Below are positions 1 through 5,337 of a stretch of DNA of 5,337 nucleotides, in pieces; position 1 is the stretch's first letter, and each line of letters starts with the position of its first letter. The notes below the pieces were generated by a model. That model made no database searches, was not told where the DNA came from, and saw nothing but the letters and a program-made list of their open reading frames with translations. The DNA lies in contig JAMDDZ010000139.1 in assembly GCA_023488565.1 (NCBI GenBank), forward strand, positions 1-5,337, read 5' to 3'. Position numbers and translations under genes: made by a program. The stretch comes from Bacillota bacterium (lineage in GTDB: Bacteria > Bacillota > Sulfobacillia > Sulfobacillales > Sulfobacillaceae).

Positions 1-38
1 CAACGCTCTATTCAGCGAAAACAACCGGTTGAGGAAAT

Positions 39-55
39 GTGACCGTTCTGTGACA
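39..55 (+). promoter_or_regulatory. Candidate direct-repeat operator upstream of the SHOCT gene
   Basis: TGTGAC occurs twice, at 39-44 and 50-55, so the copies start 11 bases apart, about one helical turn. Direct repeats with this spacing are the usual binding pattern of OmpR/PhoB-type response regulators, which is known for the class and only inferred here. A poor TATACG -10-like hexamer lies at 63-68, 18 bases after the first copy. No good -35/-10 pair can be shown, so the promoter itself is unresolved. Confidence 0.25.
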
Positions 56-98
56 CGGAGGATATACGGCGGACACAAAAGGTGGGTACCCTAAAGAT

Positions 99-111
99 GA
101 CCAAAATGGTC
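99..111. promoter_or_regulatory. Short perfect inverted repeat before the SHOCT gene
   Basis: GACCA-AAA-TGGTC is a perfect 5-bp inverted repeat with a 3-base centre, lying just upstream of the ribosome binding site of the gene starting at 135. Its size and position fit an operator for a dimeric repressor near the transcription start, but a 5-bp arm can arise by chance. A separate 8-base palindrome, GGGTACCC, lies at 84-91. Confidence 0.25.
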
Positions 112-134
112 TGAACGAAAGGAGGTTACGGATC

Positions 135-377
135 ATGATGGGATTCGGGGTGAGCGGTGGTTTGGCGGGGATGTGGATCATGGGGCTATTGGGCCTGTTG
201 ATTTTGGTCGGCGTCATCGTGCTCATTGTCTGGGCGATTCGGGCCTTGATTCCGGCCAACCGGTCAGGGGCCCCGGCTGCGGCGGTCGATCCCCTGACGC
301 AATTGCAATTGCGATTGGCACGGGGGGACATTACGCCGGATGAATACGAGGAATTGCGAGCCCACCTACGCGATTAA
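135..377 (+). CDS. Small membrane protein with C-terminal SHOCT domain
   Basis: The 80-residue product has a glycine- and methionine-rich N-terminus, one strong transmembrane helix at about residues 11-36, a short Pro/Ala linker (40-50), and a SHOCT domain at about 52-79. The domain is recognised by the pattern DPLTQLQ...ARGDITPDEYEELRAHL, close to the usual L..R...GEIT..EYE..K..L. SHOCT domains are short helical oligomerisation modules with no known catalysis, often found after one or two membrane helices. The start is well supported: AAAGGAGGT at 118-126 lies 8 bases before ATG 135, and the next codon is also ATG. It precedes the sulfocyanin-like gene in the same orientation by 185 bases, so co-transcription is possible but not shown. 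A second SHOCT protein lies at the opposite end of the window. The specific role is unknown. Confidence 0.85.
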   Translation: MMGFGVSGGLAGMWIMGLLGLLILVGVIVLIVWAIRALIPANRSGAPAAAVDPLTQLQLRLARGDITPDEYEELRAHLRD

Positions 378-562
378 GCGTCGCGTCATCCCAAAGGTCA
401 ACGACCGCAGCATGGGATATGCGCGCATCGCGATAGACTATACGGGATGGTTCGGTGGGGAGATGATGGGACGATAGCGTCGTTGACGAGTGTGAACCCT
501 GGGATGGGTGGCGCCCCATAGGATTAGTGAAACCAAGAGCATGGGAAAAGGAGTGGAGAATC

Positions 563-1290
563 ATGAAGCGATTCAACGGCCTTGTCGTGGGTCTAGGATT
601 GTTGGCGACCGGCACGATAGGCGGGGTGGCCTTTGCTGCCACCCACGGCGCTACCCTATCGACCTCGACGCCGGGGTCTGTCCCGCAGTCGGGAAGTTTG
701 CGTTTTACCGCCATGATGGGAGGTCCGGGTGCAGGAGCGTCTTCGGGTCTCGGCGGCATGATGGCCTCGCCGATGAACCAATACCTGGGCAATACGCACG
801 CCGCGATGGGCTATGTCGGATCCGGCGGCGGAGGGATGATGGGAGCGGCTTCGGGATCGGTGTGGACCCCCGCCCAAGTGGCGAAGTTGGTGCAGCAGAG
901 TGAACAAGGGGTCACCATCGACCGGACGACCAACACCATTACGTATCACAGCATAAGGGGATGCAGTGGGAGATTGACGGGCTCATCAACCCCAAGGTGG
1001 TGGTACCGCAGGGGGCTCAGATCACGGTGGATTTGGTCAATGCCGACCAGGGCTATATGCATGGGTTTGAGGTGACGACAGCGCGTCCCCCCTTTCGTGA
1101 GATGGCCATGATGCAAGGACCTGCCGCATTCTCGGGGGCCTTTATTATGCCCATTTTACCGGAGACGAGCCAAGGCCAATATCATCGGAGCACACAATTT
1201 ATTGCCACCAAGGCGGGAACCTATTATTACATTTGTCCCGTGCCCGGCCACGCGGCGCAAGGCATGGCCGGCCAGTTTGTGGTGTCCTAA
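563..1290 (+). pseudogene. Sulfocyanin-like blue copper protein, frame interrupted
   Basis: Two frames together make a sulfocyanin-type cupredoxin, an extracytoplasmic type 1 copper electron carrier of acidophile respiratory chains. The first begins at ATG 563 behind AAAAGGAG (546-553) and encodes a signal peptide or anchor (hydrophobic residues 7-24, plausible cleavage after AFA), a Gly/Met/Ser-rich linker, and the start of the domain (TPAQVAKLV..., VTIDRTTNTITYHS). It then reads out of frame to a stop at 1075. The second frame, open through 961-1290, carries the copper core: WEIDGLINP, His at 1060-1062 (YMHGFEV), Cys at 1234-1236, His at 1249-1251 and Met at 1264-1266 in the pattern CPVPGHAAQGM. 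All four expected ligands are present. The break lies at about 944-960. From memory of the family a beta strand of roughly 12-15 residues is missing there, which suggests a small deletion not a multiple of three; an assembly error is the alternative. ATG 961 directly abuts AAGGGG, so reinitiation there looks unlikely. Confidence 0.8.
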
Positions 1291-1407
1291 CGATGCCCGT
1301 GGGGTTTCAGAGGACGCCCTCGCGAGATTCACTGAGAACACTCGGGCAATTGTCTGATGGCGGAACGGCAAGGCTGGCCCAGCGCCATGGACTTCTTGGG
1401 TGACGGA

Positions 1408-1424
1408 ATGATCTTTCAGATCAT
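1408..1424. repeat. Perfect 7-bp inverted repeat
   Basis: ATGATCT-TTC-AGATCAT forms a perfect inverted repeat with a 3-base spacer. There is no T-run on either side, so it is not a standard terminator. Size and symmetry would suit a protein-binding site, but nothing nearby confirms that. Confidence 0.35.
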
Positions 1425-1527
1425 GGTCCGACGGGTCTCACCTTATTTGGCGCAGAGCGTAGCATTTTGGCTGACATGGTTGCTAGAGTTAACTGCTGGA
1501 CGTTCTGGACCAATGGGTTGCCCAGCG

Positions 1528-1580
1528 GATTGGCCGTCCAGAGTGCTACCAACGGCTTAGCAAACTCTGGACGGCCAGTC
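1528..1580. repeat. Long stem-loop: 17-bp stem plus inner 4-bp stem
   Basis: TGGCCGTCCAGAGT at 1531-1544 is the exact reverse complement of 1564-1577. The stem extends outward through one G-T wobble (1530/1578) and two further pairs to 1528/1580. Inside it, GCTA 1545-1548 pairs with TAGC 1558-1561, leaving a 9-base loop (1549-1557) and a two-base bulge (1562-1563). Immediately upstream, TCTGGACCAAT at 1504-1514 can also pair with the left arm (GTCCAGA 1536-1542 plus ATTG 1529-1532), so an alternative, weaker fold exists. No U-tract follows on either strand. It may be a factor-assisted terminator or RNA-stability element after the sulfocyanin-like gene, a leader element of the next gene, or a mobile-element relic; the sequence alone does not decide. 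Confidence 0.75.
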
Positions 1581-1729
1581 AGGCGGTACCCTGGCTGGGA
1601 GAGCGGGTAGGATCGGCGACAACGAATTCGAGACTAATGGCCCCATTTGTACTCAGAGAACGTGAGACTTGACAATATTGCAGCCAGGAAGAGAAGCGGC
1701 CCATGGGCTGGCTTACGGACGCAACCCGC

Positions 1730-1737
1730 AAGGAGGT
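1730..1737 (+). promoter_or_regulatory. Ribosome binding site that sets the TTG start at 1746
   Basis: AAGGAGGT is an ideal Shine-Dalgarno sequence. It lies 8 bases before TTG 1746 and 14 bases before ATG 1752, so it favours the TTG start. Confidence 0.7.
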
Positions 1738-1745
1738 GCATCGCG

Positions 1746-2801
1746 TTGCTGATGGGAGTGACCCACCCCGTGCACGTCAATACGCTCACCTTATTCTATG
1801 TCATGAATTTCGTCATCGCCCTCTTGGTGATCACCTTCGGGGGCCTCGTTGTGGTCACCCGTCTACAACAGCATAAATTTCGGCTGTTCGCTTCCGATTC
1901 CAGTTCGGCACGGAATGTGTTGATCGTTGGTCTCGGAAGTCTCTGGCTGGTGGACGGTCTCTTACAAGCGCAGCCCCTCATGGTCACCCAGTTCACCGGC
2001 GGAGTACTCGCCCCCTTGCTGACCGGCCAGCCCGCCCTCGTCGCTGCCGTCGTCCGCTTAGGCATGCGTCTATGGCGCCTCCACCCCCTCGTCTGGAACC
2101 TGGTCGCCATCTGGATGCAAATCGGCATCGGCGCCGTCATCTTGCTGGGCGGCGAGACCCGAGGACGCCGCATCGGATTGTGGACTTCGATCGGATGGGG
2201 CCTTCTCGTGTGGGGACCCGGCGAAGGGTTTGGCAGCATATTTTCTGGTGGGAGTTGGTTGCTGGGGAGCCCGGGGTCGGTGCTGTTTTATGTGCTGGCC
2301 GCGGGCGTTCTCTTGCTACCCTCAGCATGGTGGCGGTCACCACGGTTCTTGCGCGTCTGGCAGGAAATGATCGCCGGACTGTGGGCATTAGCCGCCCTCC
2401 TTCAAACGTGGCCTGCCAACGGCTGGTGGTCGTCGCACAGATTCAGCGCCTTTCTCACGAACCAAGCCCGCATGCCCCAGCCGTCCCTGTTTTCGGCACC
2501 GCTCTACGCGGGGGCCCAAGCCGTCGCGCAGTCCGCCATCCCCTGGAACGCCGGGATCGTCGGGATCTTTCTCATATTGGCCCTCCTTTGGATCCTGGGA
2601 CGCCCGGCGCGCCTCACCTGGTGGCTGACGGTCGGCGTGACAGGGAGTACCTGGTGGTTTGGCCAAGATTTTGGCGTGCTCGGCGGCATGGGCACGGATC
2701 CCAACAGCGCGGCCCTGGTCTTGCTGGGTCTGGTCGTCTACGCGCTCATCGTCCCCCTGCCCGCAGACCGTGCGGTGACCCGTCCAACCCAGACAGATTA
2801 A
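1746..2801 (+). CDS. Tryptophan-rich polytopic membrane protein, function unknown
   Basis: From TTG 1746 the product is 351 residues (349 from ATG 1752). The frame is open up to 1647, but the upstream part is hydrophilic and lacks a ribosome binding site. I count about 8-9 membrane segments, near residues 14-37, 57-72, 115-136, 144-157, 176-193, 206-221, 270-284, 290-304 and 319-338. Tryptophan is very common (WW pairs near 195, 227, 292 and 303). Two Gly-rich motifs look conserved: GPGEGFGSIFSGGS (157-170) after a helix, and FGQDFGVLGGMGTDPNSA (305-322) before the last helix. The latter resembles, from memory, a motif in uncharacterised membrane proteins of Actinobacteria and Sulfobacillus. 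A polar segment at about 225-265 may be an extracytoplasmic loop. There is no known catalytic motif, haem-binding pattern or nucleotide-binding motif, so I assign no function. Unlike its neighbours the frame is uninterrupted, which suggests it is still under selection. Confidence 0.85.
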   Translation: MLMGVTHPVHVNTLTLFYVMNFVIALLVITFGGLVVVTRLQQHKFRLFASDSSSARNVLIVGLGSLWLVDGLLQAQPLMVTQFTGGVLAPLLTGQPALVAAVVRLGMRLWRLHPLVWNLVAIWMQIGIGAVILLGGETRGRRIGLWTSIGWGLLVWGPGEGFGSIFSGGSWLLGSPGSVLFYVLAAGVLLLPSAWWRSPRFLRVWQEMIAGLWALAALLQTWPANGWWSSHRFSAFLTNQARMPQPSLFSAPLYAGAQAVAQSAIPWNAGIVGIFLILALLWILGRPARLTWWLTVGVTGSTWWFGQDFGVLGGMGTDPNSAALVLLGLVVYALIVPLPADRAVTRPTQTD

Positions 2802-2881
2802 AACGGTCCGGGATGGATATCTGAGTCACGACCGAGGCCCAACATCGGGATCCTATCGCCATGCACCGCCGCCACGGTCAC

Positions 2882-3055
2882 TTATCGAAAGGCCGCCCAG
2901 CCTCCTAGGGTGCCCCCGACCATGCTCACCATCATGAGGTCCATGGCTCCAAACTCATGGTAATCAATCCACCGCACAGCTCCCTTGCCGTCCCTCCTGC
3001 CATAATCCCCACGGCTCCATGGAGATCGGACTAGTGACGGTATCGACGCCCCCAT
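2882..3055 (-). CDS. Possible 57-residue membrane peptide
   Basis: From ATG 3055 the frame runs 57 codons. The first half is basic and polar (SRGDYGRRDGKGAVRW), and the second half holds one hydrophobic helix, MDLMMVSMVGGTLGGWAAF, ending in Arg. The ATG inside it at 2944 would give only 20 residues. Neither start has a good ribosome binding site. I do not recognise a family. The hydrophobic, Met/Gly-rich tail looks more protein-like than the surrounding frames, so it may be a real small gene or the end of a decayed one. Confidence 0.25.
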   Translation of the reverse strand: MGASIPSLVRSPWSRGDYGRRDGKGAVRWIDYHEFGAMDLMMVSMVGGTLGGWAAFR

Positions 3056-3177
3056 CGCATCAAGACCCCCATCATCATGCCGATCACCCCCGACGCGACG
3101 GGTTGGGGATCACCCATGATATCGCCACCCGACGCAGTGACCCATCCAGCCGCAAAACCCGGCGAATTTTCCCCTCA
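3031..3177 (-). pseudogene. Possible remnant of a second small membrane peptide
   Basis: In the frame that stops at 3031-3033 there is a Gly/Met-rich hydrophobic helix, PVASGVIGMMMGVLMRW, followed by a basic tail (GRRYRH). The frame runs back to a TGA at 3175-3177, and protein-like sequence (GVGMRMGNN) continues in the same frame beyond it. ATG 3117 would give 28 residues but has no good ribosome binding site. It overlaps the 57-residue frame by a few codons in a different frame. This may be noise: I see no family, and the only evidence is the helix. Confidence 0.2.
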
Positions 3178-3383
3178 GTTATTCCCCATCCGCATTCCCA
3201 CCCCGATGCTTTCCTCGCAGTCTATGCCGGAGCATCAAGCCGTAGACGAGCCAAGAGGCTCCAGGAAGGGGGATTCAATATGTCTGTGCTATCAGGAAAT
3301 GACCATCTGACGCGAAAGAGCTCCCAAAAGCCCTCCTTATACCACAACGAGGCTCCGCGGGAGAGAAGGCGACGCCCCGCGTT

Positions 3384-3688
3384 TTAGGGATGTTGCACAT
3401 GTTCCCTCCGGATGCCCTCTTGCCACACCGCAACCAGGTGCTCTGCCCCGGGATTCGCGTAGAGCTCTCCCGTTAGCGCCATTTCCCCCGAAGAATCGTT
3501 CAAGACATCGAGATAACGCTGGTGCCATCGCACCGTAGTAAGCGCAAAGACGACTCCAGCCCTAACAAATACCACCCAATGGCCGGAATGTGTATCACAA
3601 AGAAAGCAATCGCACCCATAATGCTGACAGCTCCAATCAGCCAAAAGAGCGGCCAAGCAACCCGCTCTTTTGTTGCGCCGACGAGATC
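3384..3688 (-). pseudogene. Broken two-helix membrane protein or C-terminal extension of Lgt-like protein
   Basis: One minus frame, open after a TAA at 3689-3691, encodes a clear membrane helix: ERVAWPLFWLIGAVSIMGAI, followed by AFFVIHIPAIGWYLL. At about 3565-3578 the sense moves to another frame, which reads RAGVVFALTTVRWHQRYLDV and continues LNDSSGEMALTGELYANPGA to a stop at 3384-3386. Joined, this is a roughly 100-residue product with two helices and a soluble acidic tail. No ribosome binding site precedes the first part. Frame-shifting by one step at about 3680 would make it continuous with the Lgt-like frame upstream, so it could be that protein's C-terminal extension and not a separate gene. 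I do not recognise the family. The smooth hydrophobic-to-soluble transition across the shift is the evidence for a single former gene. Confidence 0.55.
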
Positions 3689-4498
3689 TTAACAGGATGT
3701 CCGCGAAAAATGTCCGGCAATTGAGCGGCTGATGCCCGCCAGGTGCGTCGCATCATGAGGCCGTTAAAAATGAGGATTGGCGGAATAAATAATTGCATTA
3801 ACGTGGTGAACCCAACGCCTCAATGCGGATTCAGGCAGTGCCAGATGAACAGGGGATTGTCCCGCGTCGTTTCACCGATAAATCCGCGTAAGATGGCATA
3901 ATAAAACATTGCCGACCGAAACTGATAGCCTGGCGGCACTGCTTTATGTCGTCCAATCCAGAAGTAGCGGGAAATCAAGAATGCCCCGGAAAAGGAGCCC
4001 CAGAGCTGTTCTGGCCAGCGACGAAATCTCAATTCGGTCATGCGACCGAGCACCTGGTGATCGAAAATATTGCCGATTCGGACCATAAAAATACCCAGAG
4101 CAACGCCGAGTACCACCCAATCCATGGTATGGTTAAACAATAAGGGGTTGCGGCGCAGTTGAATCGAAAGCTAAGAGATCAACCCCCACGGCTCCATCAA
4201 ACGCTAAACTCCCTTGCCAAATTTTCAATGTTTAGGGGATCGGTCCAAATCTCGGATCATTGGCCAACACAAACACCACTCGGGCTCCAATCATCCCCCA
4301 TAATACCGTCAACAACAGCACGTTAGACAGACGATCGGGATCATATCCCGCTTGTTTTCCTCGCTCAATCAGGTAATAAGATCCGCCTAAGAAGGCCATC
4401 ACCATAAAGATTCCGTACCAATGCACGCCCAGGGGCCCAATTTTGAATGCATACGGGTTGAGGGTCGGAATATACTTGGACATCCTCCTTTTACTCAT
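3689..4498 (-). pseudogene. lgt: Lgt-like prolipoprotein diacylglyceryl transferase, degraded
   Basis: Lgt is a membrane enzyme that moves diacylglycerol from phosphatidylglycerol to the lipobox Cys of prolipoproteins. The N-terminal frame has NPYAFKIGPLGVHWYGIF, a long helix, and LLLTVLWGMIGARVVFVL, all typical of Lgt. It meets TAA at 4232-4234, then continues in the same frame as LKIWQGSLAFDGAV, the family's IW.GGL.F.G segment. A frameshift at about 4150-4170 leads to RRNPLLFNHTMDWVVLGVAL and the signature VRIGNIFDHQVLGR. The C-terminal part FYYAILRGFIGETTRDNP is interrupted by TGA at 3820-3822 and continues with GVGFTTLMQL and a last helix, IPPILIFNGLMM. The N-terminal Tyr and the Arg and Asn of RIGN are kept, but the positions of E. 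coli His103 and Glu151 seem to be Asp and Gln, so it was probably a divergent paralogue even before decay. AAAAGGAGG (4484-4492) directly touches ATG 4483; ATG 4498 has no good site. The 3' boundary is uncertain. Confidence 0.8.
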
Positions 4499-4567
4499 TT
4501 CGGTGATGCGGCATCCGGCACACCTGCCAGCGTAGAACCGTCCGCCTCAACATGGCAACAGGTCGCA

Positions 4568-5117
4568 TTACGCCAGGTCTAGTCCCTTACAAAGGTGACC
4601 AACCGGGTGTCGCACCATGTCCAAGACAGGCGACGTCTGTTCCATATGGACCATGAGCGCCGGCCACTGGCCACGGTGGCATTGGACACGAAAGGATAGT
4701 GCACCCGAATCCCTTCATATCCGGGTCGCACGGTCTCGGAGAAGCCTAAAAAGGCTTGCAAATCCACGTTCCCCTCCATCTCTAGGCGAATTTCTGTAGC
4801 GTCATGCCGCGCGGCGTTGTACGCAATACCAACCCTCAAACTCAAACAGGAGGGGCTAAGGTTGCGAGGAATAGTTCGACGGCATTTGGCCCCCGGTTCG
4901 TCCCCAACAGGACCGGCGGTTCATCGGATATCACCACGAACGAAGTCAGGTGAGAGGGACCTTCTTGCCCTGCACCATGGAAGGATTGAATACGGGTTTC
5001 GCAATGTCCTCCTTGAAGCTATTGGGTCTGGAACCGAAACTGAAATAAATCTGGATTCTCTTGAATCGCCTCACAGGTGCCTACCCACTGGTCTACAGCA
5101 ATCCCATGACGTTCCAT
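4568..5117 (-). pseudogene. OsmC-family peroxide/thiol protein, degraded
   Basis: OsmC-family proteins are cytosolic Cys-based enzymes that act on organic hydroperoxides. Joined frames give about 180 residues, normal for the family. Frame one begins at ATG 5117 (MERHGIAVDQWVGTCEAIQE), hits TAG at 5019-5021, and continues in the same frame with GHCETRIQSFHGAGQE and DEPPVLLGTNRGPNAVELFL. At about 4849-4857 it shifts into SCLSLRVGIAYNAARH, which carries the conserved Cys codon at 4846-4848, followed by EGNVDLQAFLGFSETVRPGY and EGIRVHYPFVSNA. A second shift at about 4665-4681 gives ALMVHMEQTSPVLDMVRHPV, ending at 4568. The SPVLDMV..PV ending is typical of OsmC relatives that lack the classical second Cys. 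One stop and two frameshifts make a functional product unlikely. It lies 69 bases upstream of the Lgt-like remnant on the same strand. Confidence 0.85.
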
Positions 5118-5126
5118 CCTCATCCG

Positions 5127-5133
5127 CCTCCTT
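5127..5133 (-). promoter_or_regulatory. Ribosome binding site of the OsmC-family remnant
   Basis: On the minus strand AAGGAGG lies 9 bases before ATG 5117 and only 3 bases before ATG 5123, so the 5117 start is preferred. A well-preserved site in front of a broken gene suggests that the gene was lost recently. Confidence 0.6.
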
Positions 5134-5265
5134 GATTGCTCTTGCCCGGAATCGTGACGGACGGATCTTTGCACGTCCTCCCCGAGGGCCCTACCAGGCA
5201 CAGCGACAGGCCGTCGTCCATCGCCACGGTGGAGAACATCGCTCGTCACCCTGGAATCCTTCCCC

Positions 5266-5337
5266 CTAAAGCAGATGCCTGAGCATTTCGTATTCGTCGT
5301 GCGAAATTTCCCGCCGCTGATACCGAATGCGCAGAAT
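5266..5337 (-). CDS. C-terminal end of a second SHOCT-domain protein
   Basis: The window edge cuts this gene; only 23 codons and the TAG stop at 5266-5268 are inside. They read LRIRYQRREISHDEYEMLRH followed by LL, which fits the SHOCT pattern L..RYARGEIS..EYE.LR..L. Proteins with this ending usually carry one or two membrane helices before it, but that part lies outside the window. It is the first gene of the minus-strand cluster seen here, 148 bases upstream of the OsmC-family start. It points inward, opposite to the SHOCT gene at 135-377. Whether the rest of the gene is intact cannot be told. Confidence 0.75.
   Translation of the reverse strand: MLRIRYQRREISHDEYEMLRHLL

Larger units (their letters stand above)
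1291..1745. other. Intergenic stretch with hairpins, no convincing gene
   Basis: This 455-base gap holds a 67-codon open frame (1357-1560) with no ribosome binding site and no recognisable family. It ends inside the strong hairpin, so I regard it as non-coding. The stretch also contains a 7-bp inverted repeat (1408-1424), a large stem-loop (1528-1580), and a perfect TTGACA at 1669-1674 that lacks a -10 partner at 16-18 bases. No U-tract terminator follows the sulfocyanin-like gene. The leader of the downstream membrane protein gene therefore probably lies in the second half of the gap. Confidence 0.5.
2802..3383. other. Gene-poor zone between the two halves
   Basis: This 582-base stretch separates the plus-strand genes from the converging minus-strand remnants. 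Plus-strand frames at 3019-3387 and 3077-3310 are Pro/His/Arg-rich, low in hydrophobic structure and unlike any family I know. On the minus strand there are short frames with single hydrophobic, Met-rich helices (listed separately). A good TAAGGAGG occurs on the minus strand at 3331-3338, but the only frame behind it, TTG 3332-equivalent spacing aside, closes within about a dozen codons. No clear terminator was found for either flank. The zone may hold remains of very small membrane protein genes. Confidence 0.4.

Noticed and set aside
504..519. A near-palindrome (ATGGG...CCCAT) upstream of the sulfocyanin-like gene as operator.
   Set aside because: Arms are only 5 bp with a mismatched centre in a GC-rich region, which is not distinguishable from chance.
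945..965. Programmed frameshifting as the way to express the sulfocyanin-like gene.
   Set aside because: There is no slippery heptamer with a downstream structure at the join, and family sequence appears to be missing there, which points to a deletion.
1583..1600. AGGCGGTACC resembles the conserved T-box leader sequence, next to a strong hairpin.
   Set aside because: The match is partial, no terminator with a U-tract follows, no specifier loop can be drawn, and the downstream gene is not tRNA- or amino-acid-related.
1669..1674. A perfect TTGACA as the -35 box of a promoter for the gene at 1746.
   Set aside because: No -10-like hexamer is found 16-18 bases downstream, so it cannot be supported as a promoter.
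3019..3387. A 122-codon plus-strand frame rich in His, Pro and Arg, with AAGGGGG before an internal ATG at 3279.
   Set aside because: It has no family resemblance or hydrophobic core, its composition looks like an antisense frame, and the first ATG lacks a ribosome binding site.
3820..3822. UGA recoding as Trp or selenocysteine, since sense continues after TGA.
   Set aside because: TAG and TAA also interrupt genes here, and frameshifts accompany them, so decay explains all three better than recoding.
3007..4197. A 14-base direct repeat, CCCCACGGCTCCAT, at 3007-3020 and 4184-4197.
   Set aside because: The second copy lies within Lgt-like coding sequence (DGAVG), the similarity does not extend much further, and no mobile-element boundary fits.

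Overview
The window reads like accessory DNA of a moderately GC-rich acidophilic bacterium, most likely a Sulfobacillus-type Firmicute. This rests on a sulfocyanin-like blue copper protein (a family known mainly from acidophilic iron and sulfur oxidisers), strong AAGGAGG-type ribosome binding sites, and proline- and tryptophan-rich membrane proteins. The taxonomic call is an inference and could not be checked by search.

The left half (1-2801) is on the plus strand. It holds a small membrane protein with a C-terminal SHOCT domain (135-377), a secreted or membrane-anchored sulfocyanin-like cupredoxin whose reading frame breaks in the middle (563-1290), a 455-base gap with a very strong hairpin (1528-1580), and an intact tryptophan-rich polytopic membrane protein of unknown function (1746-2801). 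The two secure intact genes are the SHOCT protein and the polytopic protein.

The right half (about 3384-5337) is on the minus strand and looks like a decayed operon. Reading from right to left, it has the C-terminal end of a second SHOCT protein cut by the window edge (5266-5337), an OsmC-family protein broken by one stop and two frameshifts (4568-5117), an Lgt-like prolipoprotein diacylglyceryl transferase broken by two in-frame stops and one frameshift (about 3689-4498), and a two-helix membrane protein or C-terminal extension with another frameshift (3384-3688). Stitching the frames gives near-complete family sequences, so these are genes with local lesions, not scattered fragments. The zone between the two halves (2802-3383) holds only short, weak minus-strand open frames, perhaps more remnants.

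The picture is a locus of envelope functions (copper electron carrier, membrane proteins, lipoprotein modification, peroxide/thiol defence) that is eroding, or an assembly rich in indel errors. Three stops plus several frameshifts, beside an uninterrupted 351-codon gene, favour real decay. I see no tRNA, rRNA, CRISPR array, transposase or phage gene, and no clear new system. The most notable items are the coordinated decay of the minus-strand cluster, the interrupted sulfocyanin, and the unexplained hairpin.
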